A stretch of 64,000 bases of DNA, taken from assembly GCA_039619475.1 (NCBI GenBank), contig CM077115.1:448869292-448933291 (forward strand), in the 5' to 3' direction. Positions 34,830 to 45,373 of the stretch are shown piece after piece. This DNA is from Icerya purchasi (taxonomy: Eukaryota; Arthropoda; Insecta; Hemiptera; Monophlebidae). The notes below the pieces were generated by a model. That model searched no databases. It had not been told where the DNA came from and saw only the letters and a program-made list of their open reading frames with translations. A program made the position numbers and the translations under genes. Every line of letters starts with the position of its first letter. The stretch's first letter is position 1.

Positions 34830-37263
34830 CAGTTGCCGAAAGAGAGATTGAACAGCTATCGTGTACCACAAAACACCTTCAACCGACTACACATTGATGA
34901 ATCGGAAAATAATTTCGATCACCCGCTAAGCATAAAATCTGATGACGAAGAAAATAAATCTGATCTCCCCTAGTCAAAAAATTGAACAGTTATACAGCCG
35001 ACCTTAAAGAAGAAAACAGTCATAATAAAAAAAGATGAAGACCATATAGTCTAAGTACAGACCAACCAGAACAGACATCCAAGACGAAGACAAAACATAT
35101 GGAAGAACCTCAGACGAGTAGTAAACCTAAGTGTATTGTGAGTAAAACAGACCAAGTCAACGCGGAACATAATACCCGAACTAAATCGAGTCAGAAAAAA
35201 CAATTACACAATGATCTTGAAAGCATATTAGAACGTGCAAAATCATTCATTACATAAAATCAAGCAGTCATGGAGATGAAGATTTTAAAAACCTTATCAG
35301 CAACATCATCAATAATACCGATTACATTGACTTTGCTTCTGATTACACAAAAGGATAAAGAGATTGTGACAATGAAGCCATGTCTAAATGGGAAAAGCAT
35401 AAAAAATAGATGTACGCGTATAATTAATAGTCTGCCAACTCCCCTGTAAGACTATTCAGCCGACAAACAGAGTGAACTAAACTCAGTCTAAAAGTCCACG
35501 TTACCTACAACACCTTGATAAAAGATTTATACGACTGCAGTGATGAATAAAAGTAGTACAATACAATGGAATTGCCGGAGTTACTGAAGAAATAGCGATG
35601 AGTTGGCGCAGATGATTAATACGCTAGATCCTGCCACCATTTGTCCGTAAGAAACCCGCCTAAGACCTTCCGATTACATATCGATCAAAGATTACAACAT
35701 CTTTCGACAAGATCACACTTTGAATAACAGAGCGAGTGGCGGTGTAGCCCCTTTAGTACACATGAACTACCTAATGAAGAAGATAACAAAATCATCATCT
35801 TTTCAATTAGTGACTAGTGTCGGTTAATATCCCTTCCCTGTAATTTGCTGAAATTGTAGTATGAAATTATTATTTATCACCCAATAGTAATGTGTCAAAA
35901 ATACAGTTTGACCATCTTATAGAGCAGTTAGGACACCAATATGTATATATACATATATATAATACTAGGCGACTATAACGCTCACTCCCCATCATGGGGA
36001 TCAGCATCAGAAAACCAGCATGGATCAATAATATCAAAAAGTATGTTAGATAAGAACCTAGTATTACTTCCACCAAACGCGCCAGCCTGTTTTAATTTTA
36101 CTTAAAACACCTTTTCGTCATCAGATCTATTTTTCTGTTCGAGTGTACTCGCCCCAAAATTTAATGTAACAGTATCCGAAGATTTATATTCTAGTGACCA
36201 TTATCCAATAATAATAAATTTCCAAAATCAAGTGTGTTGTGCAAATAAATTGCCGGAAGCAAAATAATCGGAAATAAAGATGTATTCAGCCGGATACGAA
36301 TATGACGAAAGCCTTGAAAAGGGCTATTTCAAATATTTAAACGAAAGTTGAAGGAATTATGACGGAAAACAGAGGAAAGTGGAATAAGAACGAAGGAAGC
36401 GATAGCAAACGAGGAAAACAAAGCGAAATAAGGCAAAAACGAGATATAAAGAACGAAAAATACGATATTACTCAAAAAACCGATTAACAAATTACGACAA
36501 CGTAATACAATTCAAATCGAACGGACTAGAATGTTGAACAAAAGCCGGCACAAATAACAGCGATAAGGAACGGCCGAGCGCTGTTGTTCACTTACCGCTG
36601 TGTGCTGCATCGGACTTAATTTATTACAACGAAGGTTGCATTTTAGCTGTTAACAAAGTGTATAAAAATAACGAGGGGAGAGAGTCAAGATTTCAATATC
36701 ACAAAGCAGACTAGGTAACTTATTCATCAAAAATAAAAGTTGCCACCTAGATTCCCACATCATTAGAATCCTAATACTAGAAGCTGCCGAAATTGCAATT
36801 CTAAGAACGACTTCAAGGAAAATTAAGTATAGGGTACCGTGGTGGTGTAAAGAGGTCAGAGTTGCTATTAATGCACAGGAAACAAGCTTTAAGAAAATAC
36901 AAAATAACCAGACTACAAGAACACATAATTGAATTTAACAGATATCGCGCAGCTGCAAGAGACCATATTCGGACCAGGAAGCAAGAAGTATGGCAAGAAT
37001 GTGTAGAGTCTATAACCCAAGCGACAAATGATTACAATATGCGGAGGAGAATCAAATCTATAAATGGAACGCCTAATACCCTTAAAAATCCAACGATAAA
37101 TGATAATGAAAGATTAATTACCATTTTGCGATGTACTTCTCTACAGAATCATCTTTTGTACAAATATATAGGAGAGAGTTTCAGGAGCTACAAGCGCATA
37201 TAGAGCAAAATAAAGTGGAATTCAAAACTGATGATAATGAACCTTTCAACCGCTCCTTCATTT
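34830..37263 (+). pseudogene. I/Jockey-like LINE, 5' half (ORF1 remnant, AP endonuclease, linker)
   Basis: 35550-36240 encodes a broken apurinic-like endonuclease: SSTIQWNCRSY, INTLDPATICP-ETRLRPSD, RASGGVA, then GDYNAHSPSWGSAS and SSDHYPIIINF, all standard EN boxes. 34830-35540 is charged, K/E/N-rich and may be ORF1. 36700-37263 encodes the linker between EN and RT: VPWWCKEVRVAIN, KYKITRLQEHIIEFNRYRAA, WQECVESITQATNDY and MRRRIKSINGTP. The RT should follow but is cut off at about 37263, where an RTE-like element begins in reverse. A (TA)n patch is embedded in the EN (about 35940-35962). The RNase H piece at 40330-41450 may be the other end of this same element. Confidence 0.7.
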
Positions 37264-37299
37264 ATTCTTCTTTCTTTAAGATGCCATATCCTCATCGAA

Positions 37300-39412
37300 C
37301 TTCAGGCTGTTGACATGAAGATAATTCGTTTCCATTTTTCCCGATTCCTGGCTGTATGAATTATTTCTTCTGTTGAATAGTTTGTCCAATTTTTTATGTT
37401 TTCAAACCATGTCGTATTCTTCCTGCCAATCCATCCTGCCCATGTAAAATTGTCCTCAATAGCTGATATTTTAGACCCCGTATTATTATGTGCCCCATGT
37501 ATTCTAGTTTCCTCTTTTTTATTGTATTCACCAGTTCCCGATATTTGTCCATACGTAGTAGTACTTTTGAATTTTTTATCTTCTCCGTCCATGAGATCTT
37601 AAGCATTTTTCGGTAGCACCACGTTTCGAAGGCTTCCAGTTGTTTTTTTGTCATTGCCGTTTTCAGTGCCCATGTTTGACATCCGTATAATTGCTAAGGC
37701 CATATGTAACATTTGAGAACTCTCAATTTCAGCGATATCTTGAGGTTCTTAGATGTTAGTACTTTCTTCTAATTACTAAACGCATCTCTTGCTGTCGCTA
37801 TGCGCATCATTATTTCTTAGTCCGGGTCTGCCTTCTCATTTATCCAGCATCCCAGATATTTGTACCGGGCCACCTTTTCAATCTTTCTTCCTGATAATTT
37901 GAGCTGTATATTGTCCAATCTTTCTTTGCTACTTATCACCATCTTTGTCTTTTCGATGTTAATTGAAAACCCGTATCTTTTATTTATTTCATTGACACTA
38001 TTTAATAATGATTCTGCTACCAGCACTATGTCATGTGCGTATCGAATGTTGTTTAAGATTTCATCTCCAATTCTTACTCCTATATGCTTTTCTTGAAAAG
38101 TCTTCCAAAATATTATTTCTGAATATATATTAAAAAGCAATGGCGATAGCCTTGTCTTACCCCACGTTTGATATGAATCTGTTGTGAGTCATTATTCCCA
38201 ATCTGCGCAAATGCTGTTTGATTCCAGTATAGGTTCTTTATCAGTTTTATATCCCAGTTATGTAAACCAATCTGTTCCAACATTTGTATTTGCTTATTGT
38301 GGTGTACTCTATAAAAAGCTTTTTCAAAGTCAACGAAGCAAGTATACACTGGTTTACGAAATTCTCGACCTTTCTGGAGTAGTAATTGGATGCAATGCAG
38401 TGCTTCTCTAGTTCCCGTACCAGGCCTGAATCCGAATTGTTCCTTGCTGATTGTTTCTTCACATTTTCGTTGTATGCTTCTCTGAATTATCCTTAGTAAT
38501 ATTTTTAATAAATGCGACATCAGGTTAATTAATCTAAAGTCTCCACAAGTCTCCGTTTTCTTATTTTTGGGAATTGTAATAATTTTTGATTGCATCCATT
38601 CTTGTGGTATTTTCCCACTACTGTAGATCTTATTGTATTTCTTTGTTAGCTTTGCGATGTCACTGTCCTCCAATAACTTAAGCAAATCAGCGGGTACTCC
38701 GTCGGGACTCGAAGCTTTTCGTACTGGTGTATTCTTCAAGGCCTCTTCTACTTCAGACTGTATAATCTATAAACCGGGGTTATTATATTCATGTTTGTCT
38801 GCTATATCTTCTCCAATATCATCGTAAAGTTTCTCAATATAATCTGTCCACATTTTGATTAGGATGTGCTGTTCAGTAACTATAATTCCTTTAGAATTCT
38901 TCATTATATATGGTTGCCTCTTTATTTTATTTATTTATTTATTTTACGTGTCGTATACAGCAACTTAGGCTAGAGACACGGCAAGAAATTACAAAATTAT
39001 GATAGTTGAAAGAAAGGAAAAAAGGAGGAAAATAAACAGAAATTAACAAGGATTAGCAAAATTATAACAACTTTAATAAATTAGAAGAATTTAGAAACTG
39101 AAATAGTTGGTTAAGCACGGTTTCTTCGTCGCACAACAAATCCTTTAAATTCGATGGTATTCTATGTTGTTTCCGACATTGGTCGTATGGTTGCCTCTTT
39201 AGTTTATAGTTTTTAGCTGTCTTTTTTAGCTTTTTGTGTAACCGGAATTCCTCGTGTTTATCTATTATATCTTCAATTTTTTAACATAACTTTTGATACC
39301 ACACCTCTTTTGCTTTTTTTACAGCACTTTTAATTTGTTTCTGAATTATTTTATATCTGCAATTATCTCTATTTTTGTATTTTTTCCATTCTTCAATAAG
39401 ATATAATGAACT
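37300..39412 (-). pseudogene. RTE-like endonuclease-reverse transcriptase, 5'-truncated and broken
   Basis: Minus-strand reading from 39412: YKIIQKQIKSAVKKAKEVWY, then (after the LINE insertion at 38925-39185) KMWTDYIEKLYDD and SSPDGVPADLLKLLED. RT boxes follow: KIITIPKNKKTETCGDFRLI, KEQFGFRPGTGTREAL, CFVDFEKAFYRVHH, IKRGVRQG. A frameshift near 38130 leads to NNIRYAHDIVLVAES. Here the usual YADD is YAHD, which would abolish catalysis. EAFETWCYRKMLKISWT and EYMGHII close the C-terminal region, with a frame change near 37400. The 5' EN is absent. Confidence 0.85.
38925..39185 (-). mobile_element. 5'-truncated LINE tail with 16-bp target duplication
   Basis: TATGGTTGCCTCTTTA occurs at 38909-38924 and 39186-39201, a perfect 16-bp target duplication inside the RTE-like sequence. 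The 261-bp insert, read on the minus strand, begins with RIPSNLKDLLCDEETVLNQL, the C-terminal end of an I/LOA-like LINE protein. It finishes TTGCTGTATACGACACGTAA and a (TAAA)n tail. The same 3' words (GTTGCTG, ATA, CACGTAAAAT) close the RNase H LINE at about 41398-41422, so the two are related. Confidence 0.85.
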
Positions 39413-39514
39413 CAAATTCCAACTTACATTTCATACAAAAAATAGTGCACCTGGCATAGATTAAATCCATCCTTATGTAATCAAACACGCGTCGCAATCC
39501 GTTAAAGAATTACT

Positions 39515-40102
39515 AGTAGATATTTTTTTGAAACATAGGTAGATTCGTCAAGGAGTTAGATATATAACCAAAATCATAGATAACAGAAGAAACTTTAATA
39601 AGCGTATCCTCAAATAAACTTGCTAGATACCAATGGAAAAGTTAACATAACAAATCTATATTAGAAGTAAATTCAATCCAGTTATGTTGCATTTTAAATG
39701 ACGTAGAATTGATAGTTTGTAATTTTTTTAAAAAACGGCTGACTATACATTAACGGGGAAAAAATGAAAAGAGCCGATAATGCACTTGACCGATTACTAA
39801 TATTAATCATTTTCGTCCGTTTCGTATTAACAGAACTCTTAAATTTACATCGCAACTGTTTATCTGTATGTTACGCTGAAGTCGTTAATTCAAAAAACAT
39901 GGAAAATATTTAAAAAAAGTGAATAACCGAATAAAATGATGTAAAATATGTGCTTTGTGATTATACATATATGTATGCATATATAACATGCTATACGCGC
40001 GGAAAAACTAAATCGTTAACGAAGAACGCTAATTTTGGGTGGAATTTCTGATAGCAGTATTTGATAACTCATGTTTCTCACTATCACAGATGATAACGTT
40101 TA
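39515..40102 (+). repeat. Solo arm of the foldback element
   Basis: It matches the right arm at 30366-30985 over its length, from GATATTTTTTTGAAAC through GAATAACCGAATAAAATGAT and GCGGAAAAACTAAATCGTTA to ATGATAACGTTTA. Its ACGGCTGACTATACATTAAC block matches the left arm (29257-29280) better than the right arm does, so it is an independent copy. No partner arm is seen nearby. Confidence 0.8.
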
Positions 40103-40198
40103 ACAGATGATATCTGAAAATCACAACAGGTAATCTGTAATAAGGTCTTAGTTCGCCTGCGCAAGAGAGATTCGCGGCTGAAAGAGCGGGCGAGCCAT

Positions 40199-40226
40199 AT
40201 ATATATATGTATATATATATATATTA
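40199..40226. repeat. (TA)n microsatellite
   Basis: Alternating AT with single G interruptions. Adjacent to the solo foldback arm and upstream of the RNase H remnant. Confidence 0.8.
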
Positions 40227-40329
40227 TGGTGGTTGTTATTTTTCAAGGTTAAAATTTTTAATCTCCCAACCGGTAGTCTTGTTCTCTTATATGAAAAAAT
40301 CATAGTGTTAAAGTTTTAGCTAATTTGGT

Positions 40330-41450
40330 CAACTTTCCTGCCTTCTCCAAGACAATCGCAATCGGTTTCGGATATTTTCAACAACATCATGTCGAAAGAT
40401 AAACGTTCCTAATATACCGGTACTGAGGTTCTCGTATGTATTAATTCCACCGTGGGATGACAATCCAATCAAGATAGATCGCTCAATGCTCACTATGAGA
40501 AGGGATTGCGCATCCATCGAACAACTAGAGGAAAACATTCGAACACGAACCTCCGGCTTGTCTCTCTTCTACACCGACGCGTCTAAATTCGATACGTTTG
40601 CTGGCTGCTCAGTCGTCTCTGATGATGTCGCTATAATCCGTTACTCACTCCCGGAACCGTTTTCCATCCTATCCGCCGAACTACTATATACTCTCTGGCT
40701 TGCTGTCGATTTCCTCATGAGATCTGACTCACATCAATCGTTCGTAGTATGTTCAGATTCTCTCTCAGCACTCAACGCCTTGTCCGTCGTGTTCAGCCAC
40801 AATCAACATCCAGTAGCCAAAGAAATTCTCAAATTAGTATCGTCGAGACTAGAGCGGACAGTAACGTTGCCCACGCTGGTATTCAATGGAGCGAATTGGC
40901 AGACACGACTGCAAAGGAGGCTGCTGTTACTCTGCCGCTGCCAAACATTCCTGTTCCAGCAACCGATCTTAAAATTCATATAAAAAATAGCTTAAAAACC
41001 CCATAGCAGAGGAAATGGCAGCAAACATCAGAAACGAATAAGCTTCGCGTAATCAAGCCGTCAATATCACCGTGGAACATATCACTTCCAAATCGAAGAG
41101 ATGACGTAATCATCACCAGACTTCGACTGGGTCACACACGCCTCACCCACAAATACTTACTAAATGGAACCGAGGCTCTTTAGTGTACCATGTGCAGTGT
41201 TTCCCTCGCCGTTCACCATATCCTCACCGAATGCCCTTTATATTCCTTTGAAAAAAAATTTTTCAACCTACCTTCTTCTTTTCCCCTCATCCTTAAAGAC
41301 AACTCCTCTTCATTATCCAGTTTAATCCTTTTCCTTCATAAGTCCGGACTCCACTCACTGATCTAATCCTCCTTCTCTTCCCGCGTCTCTAGCCATAGTT
41401 GCTGCATATGGCACGTAAAATTTAATTTAATAATAATAATAATAAAAAGA
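40330..41450 (+). pseudogene. I-like LINE, 3' half: RNase H domain and CCHC tail
   Basis: The frame from 40486 gives an RNase H domain: LSLFYTDASKF (first Asp), SILSAELLYTLWLAV (Glu), FVVCSDSLSALNAL (second Asp). A frameshift near 40860-40880 moves to GIQWSELADTTAKEAA, which holds the last motif with D-TAKEAA. A terminal zinc-knuckle-like region CTMCSVSLAVHHILTECPLY follows near 41190-41250. The element ends SLAIVAAYGT, then a TAA-repeat tail (41424-41444), the 3' end style of the I clade. A stop near 41006 and a frameshift make it inactive. Confidence 0.8.
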
Positions 41451-41735
41451 CCTGCCGATGGGGTCAAGAAGATAGCGCCACTTCCGTTGGTTACTAGACA
41501 GTGTGGTTTAGCGGGTGTTCCGCAGTAAAACAGGAACTCTCATTACAGGCTTATTAAGACTATACTTGAAATATCACAATTTTTTTCTTAGCCTTCTTTC
41601 TCAGGTGAATAATTTTATTGAAAAGAATAAAAAAATCGTTGAAAACACATTTACAATTTGCCACAGAATGGACTAAGAAAGTTAAGTATTAATGCCAGAC
41701 ATGATTGTCGATTTTTTCGCATCGGAGTATTTTTT
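41451..41735. other. Unrecognised DNA
   Basis: No feature recognised between the LINE tail and the ORF remnant on its right. Confidence 0.3.
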
Positions 41736-41736
41736 T

Positions 41737-42620
41737 CAATATTCCGCTACCACTTGTAGAAGCAGATACTGTTTTTGATCTTCTTTGCGGGTCAGCAGTT
41801 TATTGTTGTATTGCTCAATTAATTGTACGTCGCGTTCAGCTACATTATTGGCCACTTTCATTTTAGAGATTAATTCTCTACTTTTTAGACGATCTTCAAC
41901 CTGCTCCCATTCACTTGGACTTCTGAGAAGAAAATCGGTGTTAATGCGCAATCTCTCAAAAAAATTCTTGGTCAGCGAATTATTAATCTCTAGATCTCCT
42001 CGGCATAAATTTTTCACGTCAGTAAATTTAATCTACAATCGGCTCATGTCGTCATCTTCTGTTGTGTCGAGATCCAGGTTTTTGTGCATTCTTTCTTTCA
42101 CCTTATTACTGACATCGTTATCAAAGAAAACGAAGTCAACCGCTTTCGGAGTTAGATACCATAAATGGTGAATAAATTGATTTGCGGCTACTTTTGAAAC
42201 TTTTTCGTCTATTTCTTCGTAAGAATTCAGTTTTTTTAGAAAATTAAAATCTGAATTTGGTGCTTTTATAGTAACCGAAGCTGAAAACCACGCTTCCACA
42301 TAAGTTGTCACAATAAAAATACAAATATCAGCTATACCTATCGCTTCTGAAGTTTTTAGCTCCAATTCATAGCGAAATAAATGCATTTTCGAGGAGTACA
42401 TGACCGTAGACGTCCACCTTGCGTGGTGCATGGCTCCGGGATATCAAAATGAAAAATTATTTGGAGTTTCTCCTCAAAATACTAAGCATAATTTTGAAAA
42501 TTCCTGGTAATCGTCACGAGGCTGATGTGTAGCAAGTGTATGCTGCACGAATGTAATCAATTGGGATTTTCTGTCGTCGTTAAATACTGATCTCATTTCT
42601 TCTTCCATTAATGCTGAGCG
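41737..42620 (-). pseudogene. Remnant of an uncharacterised repeat-borne ORF (GAMHHARW family)
   Basis: Minus-strand reading from 42620 gives SVFNDDRKSQLITFVQHTLA, then PRDDYQEF, a stop, and YPGAMHHARWTSTVMYSSKM, where a methionine opens the ORF 42033-42431. It continues IADICIFIVTTYVEAWFSAS, NFLKKLNSYEEIDEKVSKVA, HHLWYLTPKAVDFVFFDNDV. After a stop near 42033, NSLTKNFFERLRINTDFL and MKVANNVAERDVQLIEQYN follow, ending at 41736. The chain GAMHHARWM ... HLWYL ... VND-AER-V recurs in many invertebrate genomes as repetitive uncharacterised proteins. Transposon origin is likely; function is unknown. Confidence 0.6.
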
Positions 42621-43202
42621 AAAATTGTGTCTTTATTCATTTTTGACCACTTGTTTTTTGGTAATTCTTAAAAAATAGCGACATATGAACCAGAAGTGCG
42701 AGACATTTTCAGTTCGAAAACAGTTCTTACAATTATTTCAAAAATGTGGTGACGACACGCCAAATGTAATAATTTGCGGTCGAGGAACCGTTCCAACTCA
42801 TGTCCCTACTTTGTCACCAGTATTAACGACAATTGTGTCAAAAGAAATACATTTAATAATAGAGGCACGGGATTTTTTGGTTTTGGCCGAGTTTCTTGAC
42901 AAGTCAAAGCGACTGCTAAAAAGAACGATGTCCGAGAGATCATGAATTAATGACACTTGGGAGAATATTTTCTACCTCGGACATAAACGATAGCGCTGCA
43001 AGGACCGAATCCGTATCAATATAAAGCACAAAACAACATTCTCATTTACAATTGCGCAATAAATAGGAATAAGCAACCAGAAAAAGTCTCTTTTCTTTGC
43101 CTCACTTATGCAGTAGAGAATCCTTATGATACATTCAGACGAGATGTACAAATGATGATGCAGTAAGAAATATTCCATCAGAACCATACTGCGTTGCTGG
43201 CA
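42621..43202. other. Unrecognised DNA with one small open frame
   Basis: An 86-codon plus-strand ORF (42685-42945) has no resemblance to a known family. A block at 42988-43025 (GATAGCGCTG, CCGAATCCGT, CAATATAAA) resembles 26384-26420. Nothing else recognised. Confidence 0.3.
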
Positions 43203-43210
43203 CACAGCAG

Positions 43211-43506
43211 CATGGGCGTCGCCAGCGGGGGGCAGGCAGGGGCAGCTGCCCCCCACCCCCTGGAGCCTTGAAACTTTTTAATCAACTGGCATTGATGAGT
43301 ATTCGTAGGCACGTAATCATGGACAATTTGGAAAACTCATGTTTTAATTAAGATTTTATTCTTGTTTAATAAAATATTAAGCCTTTACAACTTCTAAATT
43401 TTATTTTTCCTATAATTCATATCCTCTTTCTATGATCTCCCCCCCCCCCCCGGCGGCTGTCAACTCATCTTGCCCCTCCATGGCTCATCGGCTGGAGACG
43501 CCCTTG
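43211..43506. mobile_element. hAT MITE, 296 bp, perfect 8-bp target duplication
   Basis: The ends CATGGGCGTCGCCAGC and (complement) CAAGGGCGTCTCCAGC are terminal inverted repeats. CACAGCAG flanks both sides (43203-43210 and 43507-43514). A G-rich/C-rich pair of blocks just inside the ends (GGGGGGCAGGCAGGGGCAGC and CCCCCCCCCC) could fold on each other. No ORF. It belongs to the same broad type as the MITE at 9157-9523. Confidence 0.9.
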
Positions 43507-43514
43507 CACAGCAG

Positions 43515-43693
43515 TATACTGTAACGATGGAATCTGAGGAAAGTTTGCAATGTATATGAGTGTCGAGGACGGAGAGGTGATGTCATTGTAACCGTTTTTT
43601 ATTTATTAATTGCTCCGGTCTTTCATTTTGTTTTTTCTTCTATGTACGGTTAATTGTGATAACGGCATGTTTACGTATTGTCCGCTAGTCTTT
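43515..43693. other. Short unrecognised segment
   Basis: Nothing recognised between the MITE and the start of the Jockey-like RT fragment. Confidence 0.3.
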
Positions 43694-44143
43694 TCCATCG
43701 TCTGAGGTGGTATCATCATATAGACCCGTCTCGTTGCTTCCTGTCCTCTTAAAGATACTGGAAAAATTAATTTTAAAACGGTCGTTTCCAATATTATTTA
43801 ACAATACAATTATTCTCGATTTTCAATTTGGTTTTCGTAAGAACCATAACACTATAGAACAACAGGTTCACAGATTAACAAAGATTATTGAAAATAGCTT
43901 GGAAAACAAGAATATTTGTACGGCCGCGTTTCTGGATGTCCAGCAGGCTTTCGATAGGGTATGGCATCAAGGATTATTATATAAAATTAAACTTCTGCTT
44001 CCTCACTCCTTCTATCTACTATTTAAATCATATATACAAGAAAGATATTTTCGAGTGAAAATAACCGATGAATACTTAGATATTTTTCCGGTAAGGGCCG
44101 GGGTTCCACAGGGGAGCGTTCTGGGTCCAATATTGTACCTGAT
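43694..44143 (+). pseudogene. Jockey-like reverse transcriptase, left part, split by the 17.8-kb element
   Basis: The frame reads SSYRPVSLLPVLLKILEKL, ILDFQFGFRKNHNTIEQQVH, CTAAFLDVQQAFDRVWHQGL and VPQGSVLGPILYLI, all consecutive RT boxes of the Jockey group. The reading frame is interrupted exactly at the target duplication CCTGAT (44138-44143). The protein resumes at 61975 on the far side of the insertion with the YADD box. The fragment is also 5'-truncated (no endonuclease). Confidence 0.9.
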
Positions 44144-44189
44144 AGTAGTGTAAAAAAGCGGGGACTGGCGACTCTGACGTCACCAACCC

Positions 44190-44540
44190 CTATTTGTGCC
44201 CCGGTGCTCAAAATTCACCCCAATTTGTGTCCTGGTGTTCAAAACTCACCCCAATTTGTGTCCCGGTGCTCAAAACTCACCCAAATTTATGTCCAGGTGC
44301 TAAAAATTAACCCCAATTTCTCTTTTAGAGCCCAAAGTTACCCCAATTTATGTCCATGCGATCAAATTTAACCCAAGTCCCCCCCCCCCAATTTTCCTGG
44401 ACAGTTCCGCTAATTCGATCCCTAATTCCCATCAAGGTAGACAAAATCCACCCCAATTAGCGTACAGGTGCTGAAAGTTCACCCCAATTTGTATCCATAT
44501 GGTTAAAATTCACCCAAGTTTCCCCAAAATTTCTTCAAAT
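44190..44540 (+). repeat. 31-bp sub-terminal tandem repeats, left TIR
   Basis: About ten degenerate units of 31 bp, each with an AATTTGTGTCC core, a GGTG word and an AAAAYTCACCCC end. They become more diverged inward. They lie 50-400 bp from the element end, where transposase- or replication-protein-binding sites would be expected. A binding role is inference. Confidence 0.85.
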
Positions 44541-45335
44541 TTTCACGATTCCCCGTTCATACTGCTATCTGTAAATGCGCTCGCACCGTTTCCACACATA
44601 TATTCAACATAGCCTTAGCCGCCATGAAAGTGTACTCGCTTTCCCATACCCGCGCCTTCTATCATCATGTGTATGTATTATACATGACTCTTCGTGTAAT
44701 ATATGTAGCATACTTTTTAATTTGCATTTTTCGAGGTTGGGAAGGGTAAAATTTTGCCAGAGTGATAAAAACGTTTGAATCTCAACACTTAGAACCCAAA
44801 TTTTAAAGGAATTTTCCAAGTCGTGCTCCGTTCCGACATTTTTTTTTTTTAAATTTTATTTTTAAAGAAAATATTTGATCGTTCCATCAGTCGAATGAGA
44901 GCGGGCGAGTATGCTGCTATGAGATGTATTACGTAAGCCCGACCGCGGCTGTAATGGAAATATTTAAATGTTCCAGCAACTAGTTGAAACTGTCACCAGG
45001 TGAGGTGAATTCCAGTCGTTTGTTTTGAAATTAACTAGCCGATCATCTATGCTCACTCTTACACGCCACCGATAGAAACCTGTTCACGATCGCTACACGT
45101 TCACACACGCACACATATACACCGCCACCTGATATATATTTTTCGTCTTTTTCTGCTTCCGATCTTATACTTAATCCGTTGATATTTTTTTATTTTTATT
45201 TTTACATATTCTCTGTTCATTGCAAAAGCACACCGTCCATTCCTGCACACATATCAAGCATTGAGTTAACCTGTACAAAGGTACACTGTACTATTCCATG
45301 CACGCTCCGTCGCTACCGAAATAAACACCGCGATA

Positions 45336-45338
<3 letters not shown>

Positions 45339-45372
<34 letters not shown>
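45339..45372 (+). repeat. (CA)n microsatellite in left TIR
   Basis: About 17 CA units, followed by CCACACATATATACACACC. The counterpart in the right TIR (60722-60743) is shorter and lacks the extra CCACACATATATA part, so the two TIRs have diverged here. Confidence 0.9.

Positions 45373-45373
<1 letters not shown>

Noticed and set aside
42685..42945. 86-codon plus-strand ORF
   Set aside because: No recognisable family. It lies next to a minus-strand repeat-family remnant and may be its antisense, so it is described only within the surrounding region.
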